Positions 45,957-54,724 of a DNA stretch of 64,000 bases are shown here, piece after piece. Source of the stretch: Mesorhizobium sp. M1B.F.Ca.ET.045.04.1.1. Its GTDB lineage: Bacteria; Pseudomonadota; Alphaproteobacteria; Rhizobiales; Rhizobiaceae. The notes under the pieces were generated by a model that searched no databases, was not told where the DNA came from, and saw nothing but the letters and a program-made list of their open reading frames with translations. The translations under genes and the position numbers were made by a program. The stretch is taken from assembly GCF_003952465.1 (NCBI RefSeq), contig NZ_CP034448.1:2271001-2335000 (forward strand). Reading direction: 5' to 3'. How positions within the stretch are numbered: the stretch's first letter is position 1; the number at the start of each line of letters is the position of its first letter.

Positions 45957-47228
45957 ATGAGCATGCTTTCAATCCACCGGCGCACCGCGCTCGGCCTTAT
46001 CGGCGGCCTCGCCGCCGCCTGCGCCGGCATTTTGACGACGCTGCCGGCCCGAGCCGACAGCACCGTGACGTTGTGGAGCTGGCGCACCGAGGACGAGGCT
46101 GCGATGCGCCGCATCTTCGATGTCTTCGAGAAGAACAATCAGGGCATCAAGGTCGATATCCAGTTCACGCCCGACGCCGACTACCAGAACCGCTTGAGCA
46201 CGGCGTTGCGCGGCGGCCGCGGACCCGACATCGCGCAGCTCAAGGCCTATGGCGAATTGCAGCCCTTTATCGAAGGCGGCTATCTCGACGCGCTCGACGA
46301 CAGCGTGGCGGAATTGAAGAACATGCCGGACGCTGCGCTTGGCGGCGCGCGCGGCCGTGCCGACGGCAAGCTCTATGGCGTGCCCTATTCGGTGCCGATG
46401 ATGGGCGTCTTCTACAATGAGGACATCTTCTCGGCGCAAGGCATCGAGATCCCGAAGACCTACAAGGACTTTGTCGCCGCCTGCGAAAAACTCAAGGCGG
46501 CGGGCATCACGCCGATCGCCAATGGCGGCGCCAACGGCTCGGCGTGGGAGTTGGAGATCGGCGTCGGCGTCATCGGCCCGACGATCTACGGGCCTGGCTT
46601 CTATGACGAGATGATGAGCGGCAAGGCGACGTTCGAGGATCCTCGTTACGTTGCGGCGCTGAAGCGTTTCGCCGAACTGAAGCCCTATTATTCCGACGGC
46701 TTCGCCGGCATCGACTACACCACCGCGACGCAGCAATTCATCGGCGGCAAGGCGGCGATGTTCTTCGGCGGCTCGTTCGAGAACGGCAGCTTCAAGTCGC
46801 AGAACCCGAAGCTGAAATTCTCGATCTTCCCGTTCCCCGCCGACGATGCCTCTACCAAGCTCTACACGTCGGCCTTCTCCGACGGCTCCTATGGTCTCGT
46901 CTCGGAGAGCCAGAACAAGGAGGCGGCGACCAGGGTGCTGAACTTCATGGCCTCGACCGAGTTCGCGCAACTCTTCGCCGACGAGCTCGGCTGGCCGCCG
47001 GCACGCACCGACGTCACCGTCAGGGATCCGGTGCTCGCCAAAATGATGGAGATGTCGAAGAACTCGACGCCGTACCTCACGCTTGTCGGCTTCCGCTGGC
47101 AGACGCCAACGGCGTCCTCGGTGATGCAGTCCGAGATCATCGACATGGTCGAGGGCAATGTCGCGCCGGAGAAGCTGGCGGCCGACATGCAGGCCGCCGT
47201 CGCCACCTGGTTCAAGCCAAAGCAGTAA
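45957..47228 (+). CDS. Sugar ABC transporter substrate-binding protein
   Basis: A 423-residue exported protein of binding-protein family 1. The signal region HRRTALGLIGGLAAACAGIL (about 7-26) resembles a twin-arginine signal, with cleavage likely after ARA (residue 33). The mature part shows TLWSWRTEDEAAMRRIFDVF, GRGPDIAQLKAYGEL, YGVPYSVPMMGVFYNEDIF and ANGGANGSAWELEIG. It heads a seven-gene plus-strand operon with sugar-amine-type enzymes, so an amino sugar or chitobiose-like ligand is plausible. A broken partial copy of its first 280 bases lies before 38674. Confidence 0.92.
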   Translation: MSMLSIHRRTALGLIGGLAAACAGILTTLPARADSTVTLWSWRTEDEAAMRRIFDVFEKNNQGIKVDIQFTPDADYQNRLSTALRGGRGPDIAQLKAYGELQPFIEGGYLDALDDSVAELKNMPDAALGGARGRADGKLYGVPYSVPMMGVFYNEDIFSAQGIEIPKTYKDFVAACEKLKAAGITPIANGGANGSAWELEIGVGVIGPTIYGPGFYDEMMSGKATFEDPRYVAALKRFAELKPYYSDGFAGIDYTTATQQFIGGKAAMFFGGSFENGSFKSQNPKLKFSIFPFPADDASTKLYTSAFSDGSYGLVSESQNKEAATRVLNFMASTEFAQLFADELGWPPARTDVTVRDPVLAKMMEMSKNSTPYLTLVGFRWQTPTASSVMQSEIIDMVEGNVAPEKLAADMQAAVATWFKPKQ

Positions 47229-47282
47229 GGCATGCAGCCGGCCACGACGCGGCCGGCGCTCCATCCCGACAGAAAACAGCCG

Positions 47283-48215
47283 ATGATCAAGCTTCGCCGC
47301 ATGACCAGCCTCCAGCGCACGCAGCAGCGCATGGCCGTGCTGTTCATCCTGCCGGCTTTGGCCGTCTACGGGCTGTTCGTGCTTTACCCGCTGCTGATGT
47401 CGCTATGGGGCAGCTTCTTCGCCTGGAAGGGGCTGCGCATGCAGGAGTTCGCGGGCCTGGCGAACTTCTCGCGCCTGTTCGTCTTCCCGAGCGGCGCGCG
47501 GCTCTATGGCGCGCTCGGGCACAACGTCGTCTGGTTCTTCGGCATCATGTTGCTGCAGAACGGCCTCGGGCTCTTGTTCGCCTGGCTGCTCTTCCTGCGC
47601 GACAAGGGAGCGGCCTTCTTCCAGTCGGTGTTCTTCTTCCCCGCGGTGCTCAGCCCCGTCATCGTCGGCGCGCTGTGGCGGCTGCTTCTGGCGCCGGGCG
47701 GCATCGTCGAATGGGCGCTGAACGGCCTCGGCCTGCATCAGGGGAGCCTGACGGTGCTCGGCAACAGCCACACGGCGCTTGGCATGCTGATCGCCGTCGA
47801 TGCGTGGAACTGGATGGGCCTGCCGGTGCTGATCTACACGGCTGGCTTGAGACAGATCTCCGGCCAGATCTTCGAGGCGGCGAAGCTCGACGGCGCCGGC
47901 AATGCGCGCATGCTGTTTTCCATTGCGCTGCCGCTGTTGATGCCGGCGCTCGGCACGCTGACCACGCTTTCCTTCATCAACACCTTCAACCAGTTCGACA
48001 TCGTCTATGTGATGCAGGGCGTGCAGGGCAATCCGAGCTATTCGACCGACACGCTGGTCACCTATTTCTACCGGCTGGCCTTCGGCGCCGAGGGCGCGGT
48101 CGGCATCACCGATATAGGGCTGGCGCTGGCGCTCGGCACCATGCTGTTCCTCATCCTCAGCATCGGCACGCTTTTGATGCTGCGCTTCTTCGACAAGCGG
48201 ACGATTGAGTTATGA
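47283..48215 (+). CDS. Sugar ABC transporter permease (MalF-type)
   Basis: A 310-residue permease with a leading helix FILPALAVYGLFVLYPLLM, about six helices in all, and EAA loop GQIFEAAKLDGAGNARMLFSI. I start at ATG 47283; ATG 47232 and 47301 are alternatives and none has a clear ribosome site, so translation may be coupled to the binding-protein gene. It overlaps the next permease by four bases (48212-48215). Confidence 0.9.
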   Translation: MIKLRRMTSLQRTQQRMAVLFILPALAVYGLFVLYPLLMSLWGSFFAWKGLRMQEFAGLANFSRLFVFPSGARLYGALGHNVVWFFGIMLLQNGLGLLFAWLLFLRDKGAAFFQSVFFFPAVLSPVIVGALWRLLLAPGGIVEWALNGLGLHQGSLTVLGNSHTALGMLIAVDAWNWMGLPVLIYTAGLRQISGQIFEAAKLDGAGNARMLFSIALPLLMPALGTLTTLSFINTFNQFDIVYVMQGVQGNPSYSTDTLVTYFYRLAFGAEGAVGITDIGLALALGTMLFLILSIGTLLMLRFFDKRTIEL

Positions 48216-49051
48216 GCGCGCTCGCTATCCCGCAGGGGCTGGCGCGGCTGCCCGGCTGGACCGTCCTTTTGCTTTGGACGGCGGCGGTGCTTTTGCCGCT
48301 CTACATCCTGGTCGTCTCCTGCTTCAAGACGACGGCCGAAATCTACGACAACCGGCTCGGCTTGCCGCAGAGCTGGGCTCTCGACAATTTCGTCCGCGCC
48401 TGGACACGCGCCGACCTCGGCCACAACTTCATCAACAGCCTGATCGTCACCGGCGGCGCGGTGATGCTTACCATCGTCGTCTCGGCGATGGCCGCCTATC
48501 CGCTCAGCCGCTACAGGCTCGGCTGGAACGCCATCATGCTGGGCCTCTTCCTTTCCGGCATCATGCTGCCGATCAGGCTCGCATCGGTGGAGCTGTTCAC
48601 GCTGATGCGCAGCCTCGGCCTGCTCGATTCGCTGACCGGGCTGATACTGGTCTATTCGGCGATCCGCATTCCCTTCGCCGTCTTCATCTTCGCCAATTTC
48701 ATGCGCGTGCTGCCCTCCGAGCTAGACGAGGCGGCGCGCATGGACGGCGCCGGCGAGACGCGCATCCTGTTCCAGATCGTGCTGCCGATGGTGAAGCCGG
48801 CTGTGTCGATCGTCGCCATCTTCACGGCGATCGCGGTGTGGAACGACTTCTTCTTCCCGCTGATCTTCATCTTCGACGACCGCTACAAGACGGTGCCGCT
48901 GGCGATCAGCGTCTTCGTCGGGCAGTTCCGCACGGATTGGGGCCTGGTGTTCGCTTCGCTGGCGATCTCCATGGCGCCGATCCTGATCATGTATTGTTTG
49001 CTGGCGCGCCAGATTCGCGAGGGCGTCGGCGCCGGGGGAGGCATGAAATGA
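48212..49051 (+). CDS. Sugar ABC transporter permease (MalG-type)
   Basis: The 279-residue permease has helices from about residue 15 (TVLLLWTAAVLLPLYILVV) and the EAA loop ELDEAARMDGAGETRILFQI. It is the partner of the preceding MalF-type protein. No ATPase gene follows; the operon continues with a PIG-L-like gene through an ATGA-type overlap (49048-49051), so a shared ATPase from elsewhere must power the importer. Confidence 0.93.
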   Translation: MSALAIPQGLARLPGWTVLLLWTAAVLLPLYILVVSCFKTTAEIYDNRLGLPQSWALDNFVRAWTRADLGHNFINSLIVTGGAVMLTIVVSAMAAYPLSRYRLGWNAIMLGLFLSGIMLPIRLASVELFTLMRSLGLLDSLTGLILVYSAIRIPFAVFIFANFMRVLPSELDEAARMDGAGETRILFQIVLPMVKPAVSIVAIFTAIAVWNDFFFPLIFIFDDRYKTVPLAISVFVGQFRTDWGLVFASLAISMAPILIMYCLLARQIREGVGAGGGMK

Positions 49052-49788
49052 TCGAGGACAAGGTCTATGCCGCGCGCTCGATCCTGGTTGTCGGAGCGCA
49101 TGCCTTCGACGCCGAGGTCATCGCCGGGCCTCTGGCGGCGGCAGCGGCCAAGGGCGGCGCCCAGGTCACCTTCCTGCATCTCTCGATGGGCGAGCAAGGA
49201 CACCCTTGCCTGATCCCGGAGCAGTATTCGGCGCAGAAGGAGGACGAGGCGGCGAAGGCTGCGGCGCGGCTCGGCGTGTCGATGTTGAGTATGAAACTGC
49301 GCGACGCCTTCCTGCCTAACGACAATGCGACCGCCCTGCAGGTCTGCGACGTCATACGCGAGGTGAAGCCGGAGGTCGTCATCACCCACTGGCATGGCAG
49401 CTGGCACAAGGACCATCGCGCCGCGGCGCACCTCACCCAGAACGGCATTTTCCTTTCCGCTCTGCCGACGCTGAAACGGGCCCATCCCGCGCATACGCCG
49501 CAGCTCCTGCTCTTCGGCGAGAATTGGGAGGACGACGAAGGTTTTCGCCCTGAGCATCTCGTCGACGTCAGCGCCGGTTTCGACGCCTGGCACGAGGCTG
49601 TGATGGAATACGAGCTGGCGCGCGGGCTGAGCAGCTTTCCCTATGTCGACTACTACAGCGCGCTCTACAGGCTGCGCGGCTGCCTGCGCGGCACGCGCCA
49701 TGCGCAGGCTTTTGCTGCCGCCTCGCATTCCTGGAATGCCGGCAGCGGCCTGTTCGCGCCGCCTGCCGACCGGAGGCGCGACACATGA
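49048..49788 (+). CDS. PIG-L/LmbE-family deacetylase-like protein
   Basis: The 246-residue protein has a PIG-L fold: N-terminal VVGAHAFDAEVIAGP (17-28 region) and the second His motif HWHGSWHKDHRAAAH. The family's first motif is normally AHPDD(x)E, where the first Asp is the catalytic base and the second binds zinc. Here it reads AHAFDAE, so H18, D21 and E23 remain but the base position is F20. It may hydrolyse a different substrate, use another base or have a binding role. In an operon with a kinase and SIS protein it would fit removal of an N-acetyl group from a sugar; this is inference. Confidence 0.85.
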   Translation: MIEDKVYAARSILVVGAHAFDAEVIAGPLAAAAAKGGAQVTFLHLSMGEQGHPCLIPEQYSAQKEDEAAKAAARLGVSMLSMKLRDAFLPNDNATALQVCDVIREVKPEVVITHWHGSWHKDHRAAAHLTQNGIFLSALPTLKRAHPAHTPQLLLFGENWEDDEGFRPEHLVDVSAGFDAWHEAVMEYELARGLSSFPYVDYYSALYRLRGCLRGTRHAQAFAAASHSWNAGSGLFAPPADRRRDT

Positions 49789-50657
49789 CGCGGGTGCTGG
49801 CCATCGATCTCGGCGGCACCAATCTGCGGACCGCCGTCTACACAGGTGATATCGCCGCGCTAGCGCAGCAGAGCCACCAGCCGGCACCGGAAAACCTCGA
49901 TGGTTTCGTCGCCCGCGTCCGTGCGTTTTTGGCTGCCGGCAACATCGAAGCGCTCGGGCTCGCGGTGCCGGGACTCGTCGAAGGCTCCGTCTGCCGATGG
50001 ATCCCGAACCTGCCATGGCTCGACGGCATCGATGTCGCGGCGCTGTTTCCCGACATCAGTGTCGCGCTCGGCAATGACGCGCAGATCGCGCTGCTCGCCG
50101 AAGCGGCCGAAGGCGCGGCCAAGGGCGTGTCCGATACGATCCTGCTTGCGATCGGCACCGGCATCGGCTCGGCGGTGCTGGCCAACGGCCGCATCGTCGC
50201 CGGCGCGCATGGCGGCGCCTGCTCCTTCGGCTGGGCCTGCGCCGACATTGACGACCAGGGCGAGGAACGCAGCGGCTGGCTGGAGCGCGTGGCCTCGGGC
50301 CGCGCGCTCGATCAACTGTCCACGCGGATCGGGCTCGCGAATGGCGGCGAATTGATCGCGGCCGGCCGGGCAGGGAACCGCGCGGCACTTGCCTTGCTGG
50401 AAGAACCGGCACGCCGGCTGGGTACCGCACTCGCCGGCGCCGTCGGCCTGCTCGATCCGGGTGTGATCCTGGTCTCGGGCGGCCTGGCCGATGCGCTGGA
50501 TGCGATTGCACCGCCGCTGCTTGCGGCGTTACGGCGGCAACTGCCGCCGCATCTGCGCGGCATCGAACTGAGGCCCGGCGCTTTCGGTCCGCGCGCGGGG
50601 CTGGTTGGCGCAGCACTTGCCGGGCAGGCGGGGAGCGGGTGGAGGCAGATCCGATGA
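49785..50657 (+). CDS. ROK-family sugar kinase
   Basis: The 290-residue protein has the ASKHA phosphate motif VLAIDLGGTNLRTAVY and the second motif ILLAIGTGIGSAVLANGRIV, ending in an adenosine-type LDPGVILVSGGLADAL. It lacks the ROK zinc motif CxCGxxGCxE: the corresponding region reads GGACSFGWACADIDDQGEERS. It probably phosphorylates an imported hexose or amino sugar with ATP. It overlaps genes on both sides by four bases, tight coupling. Confidence 0.87.
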   Translation: MTRVLAIDLGGTNLRTAVYTGDIAALAQQSHQPAPENLDGFVARVRAFLAAGNIEALGLAVPGLVEGSVCRWIPNLPWLDGIDVAALFPDISVALGNDAQIALLAEAAEGAAKGVSDTILLAIGTGIGSAVLANGRIVAGAHGGACSFGWACADIDDQGEERSGWLERVASGRALDQLSTRIGLANGGELIAAGRAGNRAALALLEEPARRLGTALAGAVGLLDPGVILVSGGLADALDAIAPPLLAALRRQLPPHLRGIELRPGAFGPRAGLVGAALAGQAGSGWRQIR

Positions 50658-51418
50658 GCGAAGCGAGCTTTCAGCAGCCGGACCGCAGGCGGCCCGAACC
50701 GCTCTGGTATCAGGTCGAGGAGGCGATCCGCGCCATCGTCAAGAGCGGCGAGTGGGCGACCGGCGACCAGATCCCGGCCGAGGACCGGCTCTGCGCGCTG
50801 TTCGGGGTCAGCCGCATCACGCTGCGTCACGCGCTGCGCAATCTGGAGGAAAGCGGGCTGCTGAGGCGCGAGCATGGAAGGGGCACCTTCGTGCGTTCCA
50901 CCACGCTGGTCGCCGGCACGCGCGAGCTCACCAGCTTCACCCAGGAAATGGGCAATATCGGCGTCGTCGCCGGCTCGCGACTGCTCGACTGCAGCCTGAC
51001 GACGGCCAATGCGGCCGCCGCCGGCGCGCTGGAGATCGAGGAGGGCGATCCTATCGTGCGCATCCGGCGGCTCAGGCTCGGCAACAACGAGCCGATCGGC
51101 ATCCAGACGGCGCAGCTGGCAGCGGCGCGCGTGCCTGGCTTCCTCGATGCCGGCCTGCTCAAGGGCTCGCTCTACGAGGCGTTGGAGAACCAGTACGGCA
51201 TCGTGCCGGTCGAGGCGCGCGAGAACTATCGCGTCGGCGCCGTCAGCGGTGCCGATGCCGAACTGCTCGATTTACCGGCTGGCAGTCCCGCTTTCGTCGT
51301 TGAGCGCATCACCATCGACGAGCGCGGCCCGTTCGAATTCACCGTCTCCGTCATGCGCGGTGACCGCTACGAGATCCGCTCGACGCTGCGCGCCGGCCGC
51401 CCAAACACCAGAAGCTGA
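50654..51418 (+). CDS. GntR-family (HutC/UTRA type) transcriptional regulator
   Basis: The 254-residue regulator has a winged-helix domain (about 17-85; PLWYQVEEAIRAIVKSGEW, FGVSRITLRHALRNLEESGLL) and a UTRA ligand domain (about 100-245; ENYRVGAVSGADAELLDLPAG). HutC-type members of sugar operons sense a phosphorylated amino sugar, as NagR does. It lies inside the operon it likely controls; a palindrome at 45772-45784 is a candidate target. ATG 50654 overlaps the kinase stop. Confidence 0.92.
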   Translation: MSEASFQQPDRRRPEPLWYQVEEAIRAIVKSGEWATGDQIPAEDRLCALFGVSRITLRHALRNLEESGLLRREHGRGTFVRSTTLVAGTRELTSFTQEMGNIGVVAGSRLLDCSLTTANAAAAGALEIEEGDPIVRIRRLRLGNNEPIGIQTAQLAAARVPGFLDAGLLKGSLYEALENQYGIVPVEARENYRVGAVSGADAELLDLPAGSPAFVVERITIDERGPFEFTVSVMRGDRYEIRSTLRAGRPNTRS

Positions 51419-51440
51419 CACGATAACAGGAGTACCGAAA

Positions 51441-52232
51441 GTGTCCGATCTCTACATTCCCCGTCTCGTCGCTCTCATCGAACAGGCTTCGAAGGCCAAT
51501 TCGGAAGCCTTCGGCCAGGCGGCGAGCCGCTTCGCCGACACGCTTGAGAAGGGCGGGCTGGTCCATCTCTACGGCTCGGGCCATTCGGTGCTGCCGGCGC
51601 AGGAAATGTTCCCGCGCTACGGCAGTTTTGTCGGCTTCAATCCACTCACCGATCCGCGCGTGATGTGGCACAACGTGCTCGGCGCCGGCGGCGTGCGCGA
51701 GCTTTTGTGGCTGGAGCGGACGGAAAAATACGCCGAGAAATTCCTCGACCATCAGCCGCTCAACAAGGGCGATTCCATCATCATCTTCGGCCATAGCGGC
51801 CGCAACTCCTCCGGCATCGATACCGCGCTCTATGCCAAGAAGCGAGGCATCTTCGTCGTCGCGGTCACCAGCAAGAACAACCTCGACAAGCCGGCCACGC
51901 ATTCCTCCGGCAAGCGGCTGGCGGACGCCGCCGATCTCGTCATCGACACCTGCTCGCCGGTCGAGGACGCGGTCGTGCCGATCGAAGGCTGGAGCCGGCC
52001 GGTGTCGGGTTCCTCGACGGTGCTTGCCATGATCATGGCGCATGAGCTCTTGGCGCGCACGGCCGAGCAGCTGTCGAAGCGCGGCATCGAGCTGCCGGTC
52101 TTCGCTTCGCCGACCATCGCCGGCGTGACGCTGCACGACACCGACGTCATCTACGGCGTCTACCGCGAGCGCATGATCGAGGCGCAGAAGAAGCACCTGC
52201 CGGCCTTCCAGGCGACGATGCGCGGGGAATGA
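51441..52232 (+). CDS. SIS-domain protein (UPF0309-like)
   Basis: A 263-residue protein starting at GTG 51441 with AGGAG at good spacing. It has a single SIS fold: LVHLYGSGHSVLPAQEMFPRY, IIFGHSGRNSSGIDTALYA, VVAVTSKNNL and a C-terminal ISTHNE-like PVSGSSTVLAMIMAHELL. SIS domains bind or isomerise phosphosugars. It is the last gene of the row and might be a sugar-6-phosphate isomerase or deaminase-like enzyme; the UPF0309 group has no proven activity that I know of. Confidence 0.88.
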   Translation: MSDLYIPRLVALIEQASKANSEAFGQAASRFADTLEKGGLVHLYGSGHSVLPAQEMFPRYGSFVGFNPLTDPRVMWHNVLGAGGVRELLWLERTEKYAEKFLDHQPLNKGDSIIIFGHSGRNSSGIDTALYAKKRGIFVVAVTSKNNLDKPATHSSGKRLADAADLVIDTCSPVEDAVVPIEGWSRPVSGSSTVLAMIMAHELLARTAEQLSKRGIELPVFASPTIAGVTLHDTDVIYGVYRERMIEAQKKHLPAFQATMRGE

Positions 52233-52274
52233 ATGCGTGGCTCGGGAGGCGTGTCCCTGGCGCTTTCCGGGCTT

Positions 52275-52463
52275 TCAGATGTCGCGCTGGACATCTCCCC
52301 ACGCCGAGTGCTTGGGCGGCACATCGTTCTCATCCGGATTGGGGACGGGTTGCTCGTCCGGCAGCCTCTCCGGATCCGGCTCGCGCATCGGCTTCGGGTC
52401 GGGAAAAGGCGGCGGCGTGGGGACTGGCGTGGGTGTGGGATCGGGATTGGGTATAATGGCCAT
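52275..52463 (-). CDS. Proline-rich 62-aa protein
   Basis: A 62-residue ORF, mostly Pro, Asp and Glu (PDPTPTPVPTPPPFPDPKP), ending in a SAWGDVQRDI tail. GAGGG lies about 10 bases before ATG 52463. No signal peptide or hydrophobic segment is present. It is likely disordered, and I recognise no family. Confidence 0.5.
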   Translation of the reverse strand: MAIIPNPDPTPTPVPTPPPFPDPKPMREPDPERLPDEQPVPNPDENDVPPKHSAWGDVQRDI

Positions 52464-52783
52464 TAAGTGATTTCCCTCGTTGCGCTGGCGGGCCGTCCGT
52501 CGGCGTGATGCGGTTTCCGGTAACCGGATAATCTGCCCGACCAGAACATGACGGATTGATCGCCGCATCCCCGACACTCATCGAGCGCCCGACTGGCGGC
52601 TGACGCTGCCAAAACGGTCATGCCGGCGGATGGTTCCAATGCGAGCCTGCCGCATTCCGGCGGCGCCCGACGCGAATGCCGATCAAATGATTCCCGTAAC
52701 CCATTTCGGCTCTTGCCGGCGTCATGCAGCGCCTTAATTCCATTGCGGGGCGGGTGGTCAAACTGCCGACATAGGAGGCGGCC

Positions 52784-53218
52784 TTGAAGTACCAAACCGT
52801 TGACCAACTCAATGCCGTTGCCGACGTTCATGCTGAAGCAGCGGTACTTATCGCCAGTCGAGGCCAGCGCCTCGAACGCTGGGCGCAACTTCTCGAGCAA
52901 AATCCCAGCCGGCGCCTCTCGGCGCTTGCGGGCACCGAATATGCCACTCCAGAAGTGCGCGAAAGAATGCGTTCCGCCGGATCGCCAATCACTGTCGCCT
53001 TCGAAGACCCGATCTTTCGTGCGCAGGGTTTGCAAGACGACACCTACGGCGAAGCGAAGCGCTTCTTCGAGCTCAGCGACTGGCAGTTGCATGAGGTCGT
53101 CTGCCATTGTCATGTCGGCGCCAATCTGCCGGCACGCTGGGCGGCGTCCCGCGTTCGCGCGGCGATCTCTCCGGGTTCAGGCATTCTCGCCTGGCTGAGA
53201 TCGGTGTTCATGCACTGA
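52784..53218 (+). CDS. Hypothetical 144-aa protein with TTG start
   Basis: The ORF begins at TTG 52784 six bases after a strong AGGAGG, which fixes the start. The 144 residues are mostly helical (ERWAQLLEQNPSRRLSAL; TYGEAKRFFELSDWQLHEVVCHCH). CHCHVGANLPARWAASRVRA holds two cysteines. It is cytosolic as far as can be judged. I recognise no family. A long opposite-strand frame overlaps it but lacks a ribosome site. Confidence 0.6.
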   Translation: MKYQTVDQLNAVADVHAEAAVLIASRGQRLERWAQLLEQNPSRRLSALAGTEYATPEVRERMRSAGSPITVAFEDPIFRAQGLQDDTYGEAKRFFELSDWQLHEVVCHCHVGANLPARWAASRVRAAISPGSGILAWLRSVFMH

Positions 53219-53354
53219 GGCGATAGCCGCGGTTCGCGGAACCGCGGCTAAGTTCAATACCGGACTTTGCCGGAGGCGGAGGGGAGTTGCCTGCTCTTCC
53301 CGCCGGCCGGCAGGGTGACGCCTGGCAGCCTCGCGTCATCAGATCCGTTCAGCG

Positions 53355-53437
53355 TTGGGTGGAACCGCTGAATTGCCCTCACCGTAGGCAATTCCTGACG
53401 GAAAACCGTTACACACTTTTCCTGGAATTGCCCTAAA
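53355..53437. repeat. Intergenic repeat related to 2087-2187
   Basis: GGCAATTCC (53387-53395) pairs with GGAATTGCC (53424-53432) around the GACGGAAAACCGTTA core shared with 2142-2184. It lies between the hypothetical gene and the convergent nuoD. The rest of 53219-53461 shows nothing further. Confidence 0.65.
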
Positions 53438-53461
53438 GTCTTGTTCTCCGGACGGCTTCAG

Positions 53462-54652
53462 TCAACGATCGATCTCGCCGAACACGATATCCAGCGAGCC
53501 TATGATGGCCGCGACGTCGGCGATCATGTGCCCGCGCGACAGATAGTCCATCGCCTGGAGGTGGGCGAAGGACGGCGCGCGTATCTTGCAGCGGTAGGGA
53601 ACATTGCTGCCGTTCGAGACCAGATAGACACCGAACTCCCCTTTCGGGGCTTCCACCGCGGCGTAGACTTCGCCAGGCGGCACGCGATGCCCTTCGGTGT
53701 AGAGCTTGAAATGCTGGATCGTCGCTTCCATCGAGCGCTTCATGGTGGCGCGCGGCGGCGGCGTGATCTTCTGGTTGGGCGCGGCGACCGGCCCCGCGCC
53801 GTCGGCCGAACGCAGTTTCTCAAGACACTGGCGCATGATCCGCACCGACTGCCGCATCTCCTCCATGCGCACGAGGTAGCGGTCGTAGCAGTCGCCGTGC
53901 TTGCCGACCGGAATGTCGAAATCCATCTCGGGATAGCACTCGTAAGGCTGCGCCTTGCGCAGATCCCAGGCCGCGCCCGAGCCGCGCACCATGGGGCCGG
54001 AGAAGCCCCAGGCCCAGGCATCGTCGAGCGAGATCACCCCGACATCGACATTGCGCTGCTTGAAGATGCGGTTGTCGGTCAGAAGGACCTCGAGATTGTC
54101 GCAGGCCTTCAGGAACGGATCGCAGAAATCCCAGATGTCGTCGAGCAGCTGCCCCGGCAGATCCTGATGCACGCCGCCGACCCGGAAATAGTTGGCGTGC
54201 ATGCGGGCGCCGGACGCGCGTTCATAGAAAACCATCAGCTTCTCACGCTCGGCGAAGCCCCAGAGCGGCGGCGTCAGCGCGCCGATATCCATGGCCTGCG
54301 TGGTGACGTTGAGCAGATGCGACAGCAGCCGGCCGATCTCGCAGAACAGGACGCGGATAAGCTGCCCGCGCCGGGGAACCGGTAGTTCGAGCAGCTTCTC
54401 GGCGGCGAGACAGAAGGCATGCTCCTGGTTCATCGGCGCGACGTAGTCGAGCCGGTCGAAATAGGGCAGGGCTTGCAGATAGTTCTTGTATTCGATCAGC
54501 TTCTCGGTGCCGCGGTGGAGCAGACCGATATGCGGATCGGCACGATCGACGATCTCGCCGTCCAGTTCCAGCACCAGCCTGAGCACGCCGTGCGCCGACG
54601 GGTGTTGCGGTCCGAAGTTGAGCGTGAAGTTACGGACTGAGGTTTCGGCCAT
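53462..54652 (-). CDS. nuoD: NADH-quinone oxidoreductase subunit D, isolated gene
   Basis: The 396-residue protein spans full NuoD length with hallmark segments: [68 protein letters not shown], and the C-terminal DIVFGEIDR. NuoD forms part of the quinone-binding site of complex I in the peripheral arm. No other nuo gene is next to it, so it is probably a second copy or a relic of a second nuo cluster. The frame is intact. Confidence 0.95.
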   Translation of the reverse strand: MAETSVRNFTLNFGPQHPSAHGVLRLVLELDGEIVDRADPHIGLLHRGTEKLIEYKNYLQALPYFDRLDYVAPMNQEHAFCLAAEKLLELPVPRRGQLIRVLFCEIGRLLSHLLNVTTQAMDIGALTPPLWGFAEREKLMVFYERASGARMHANYFRVGGVHQDLPGQLLDDIWDFCDPFLKACDNLEVLLTDNRIFKQRNVDVGVISLDDAWAWGFSGPMVRGSGAAWDLRKAQPYECYPEMDFDIPVGKHGDCYDRYLVRMEEMRQSVRIMRQCLEKLRSADGAGPVAAPNQKITPPPRATMKRSMEATIQHFKLYTEGHRVPPGEVYAAVEAPKGEFGVYLVSNGSNVPYRCKIRAPSFAHLQAMDYLSRGHMIADVAAIIGSLDIVFGEIDR

Positions 54653-54724
54653 GGCCGGCCCTTCGTGGAATCTGGTTTCTTTCTGGCTGGTGCCTGTCCG
54701 ATCCGCCGCGTCTCGCGGCGCCGA

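Larger units (their letters stand above)
38675..46237. repeat. Right copy of the tandem duplication
   Basis: It begins with the sequence of 30507 and ends where the left copy ends, inside a binding-protein gene. It is poor at first (many 1-base deletions from 38675 to about 40140, a few to about 41000) and clean afterwards. From about 41010 to 43820 it is identical to the left copy as far as I compared. Confidence 0.85.

Noticed and set aside
52463..53113. A 216-codon minus-strand frame overlapping the TTG-start gene
   Set aside because: It has no ribosome site, while the plus-strand gene has a perfectly placed AGGAGG.
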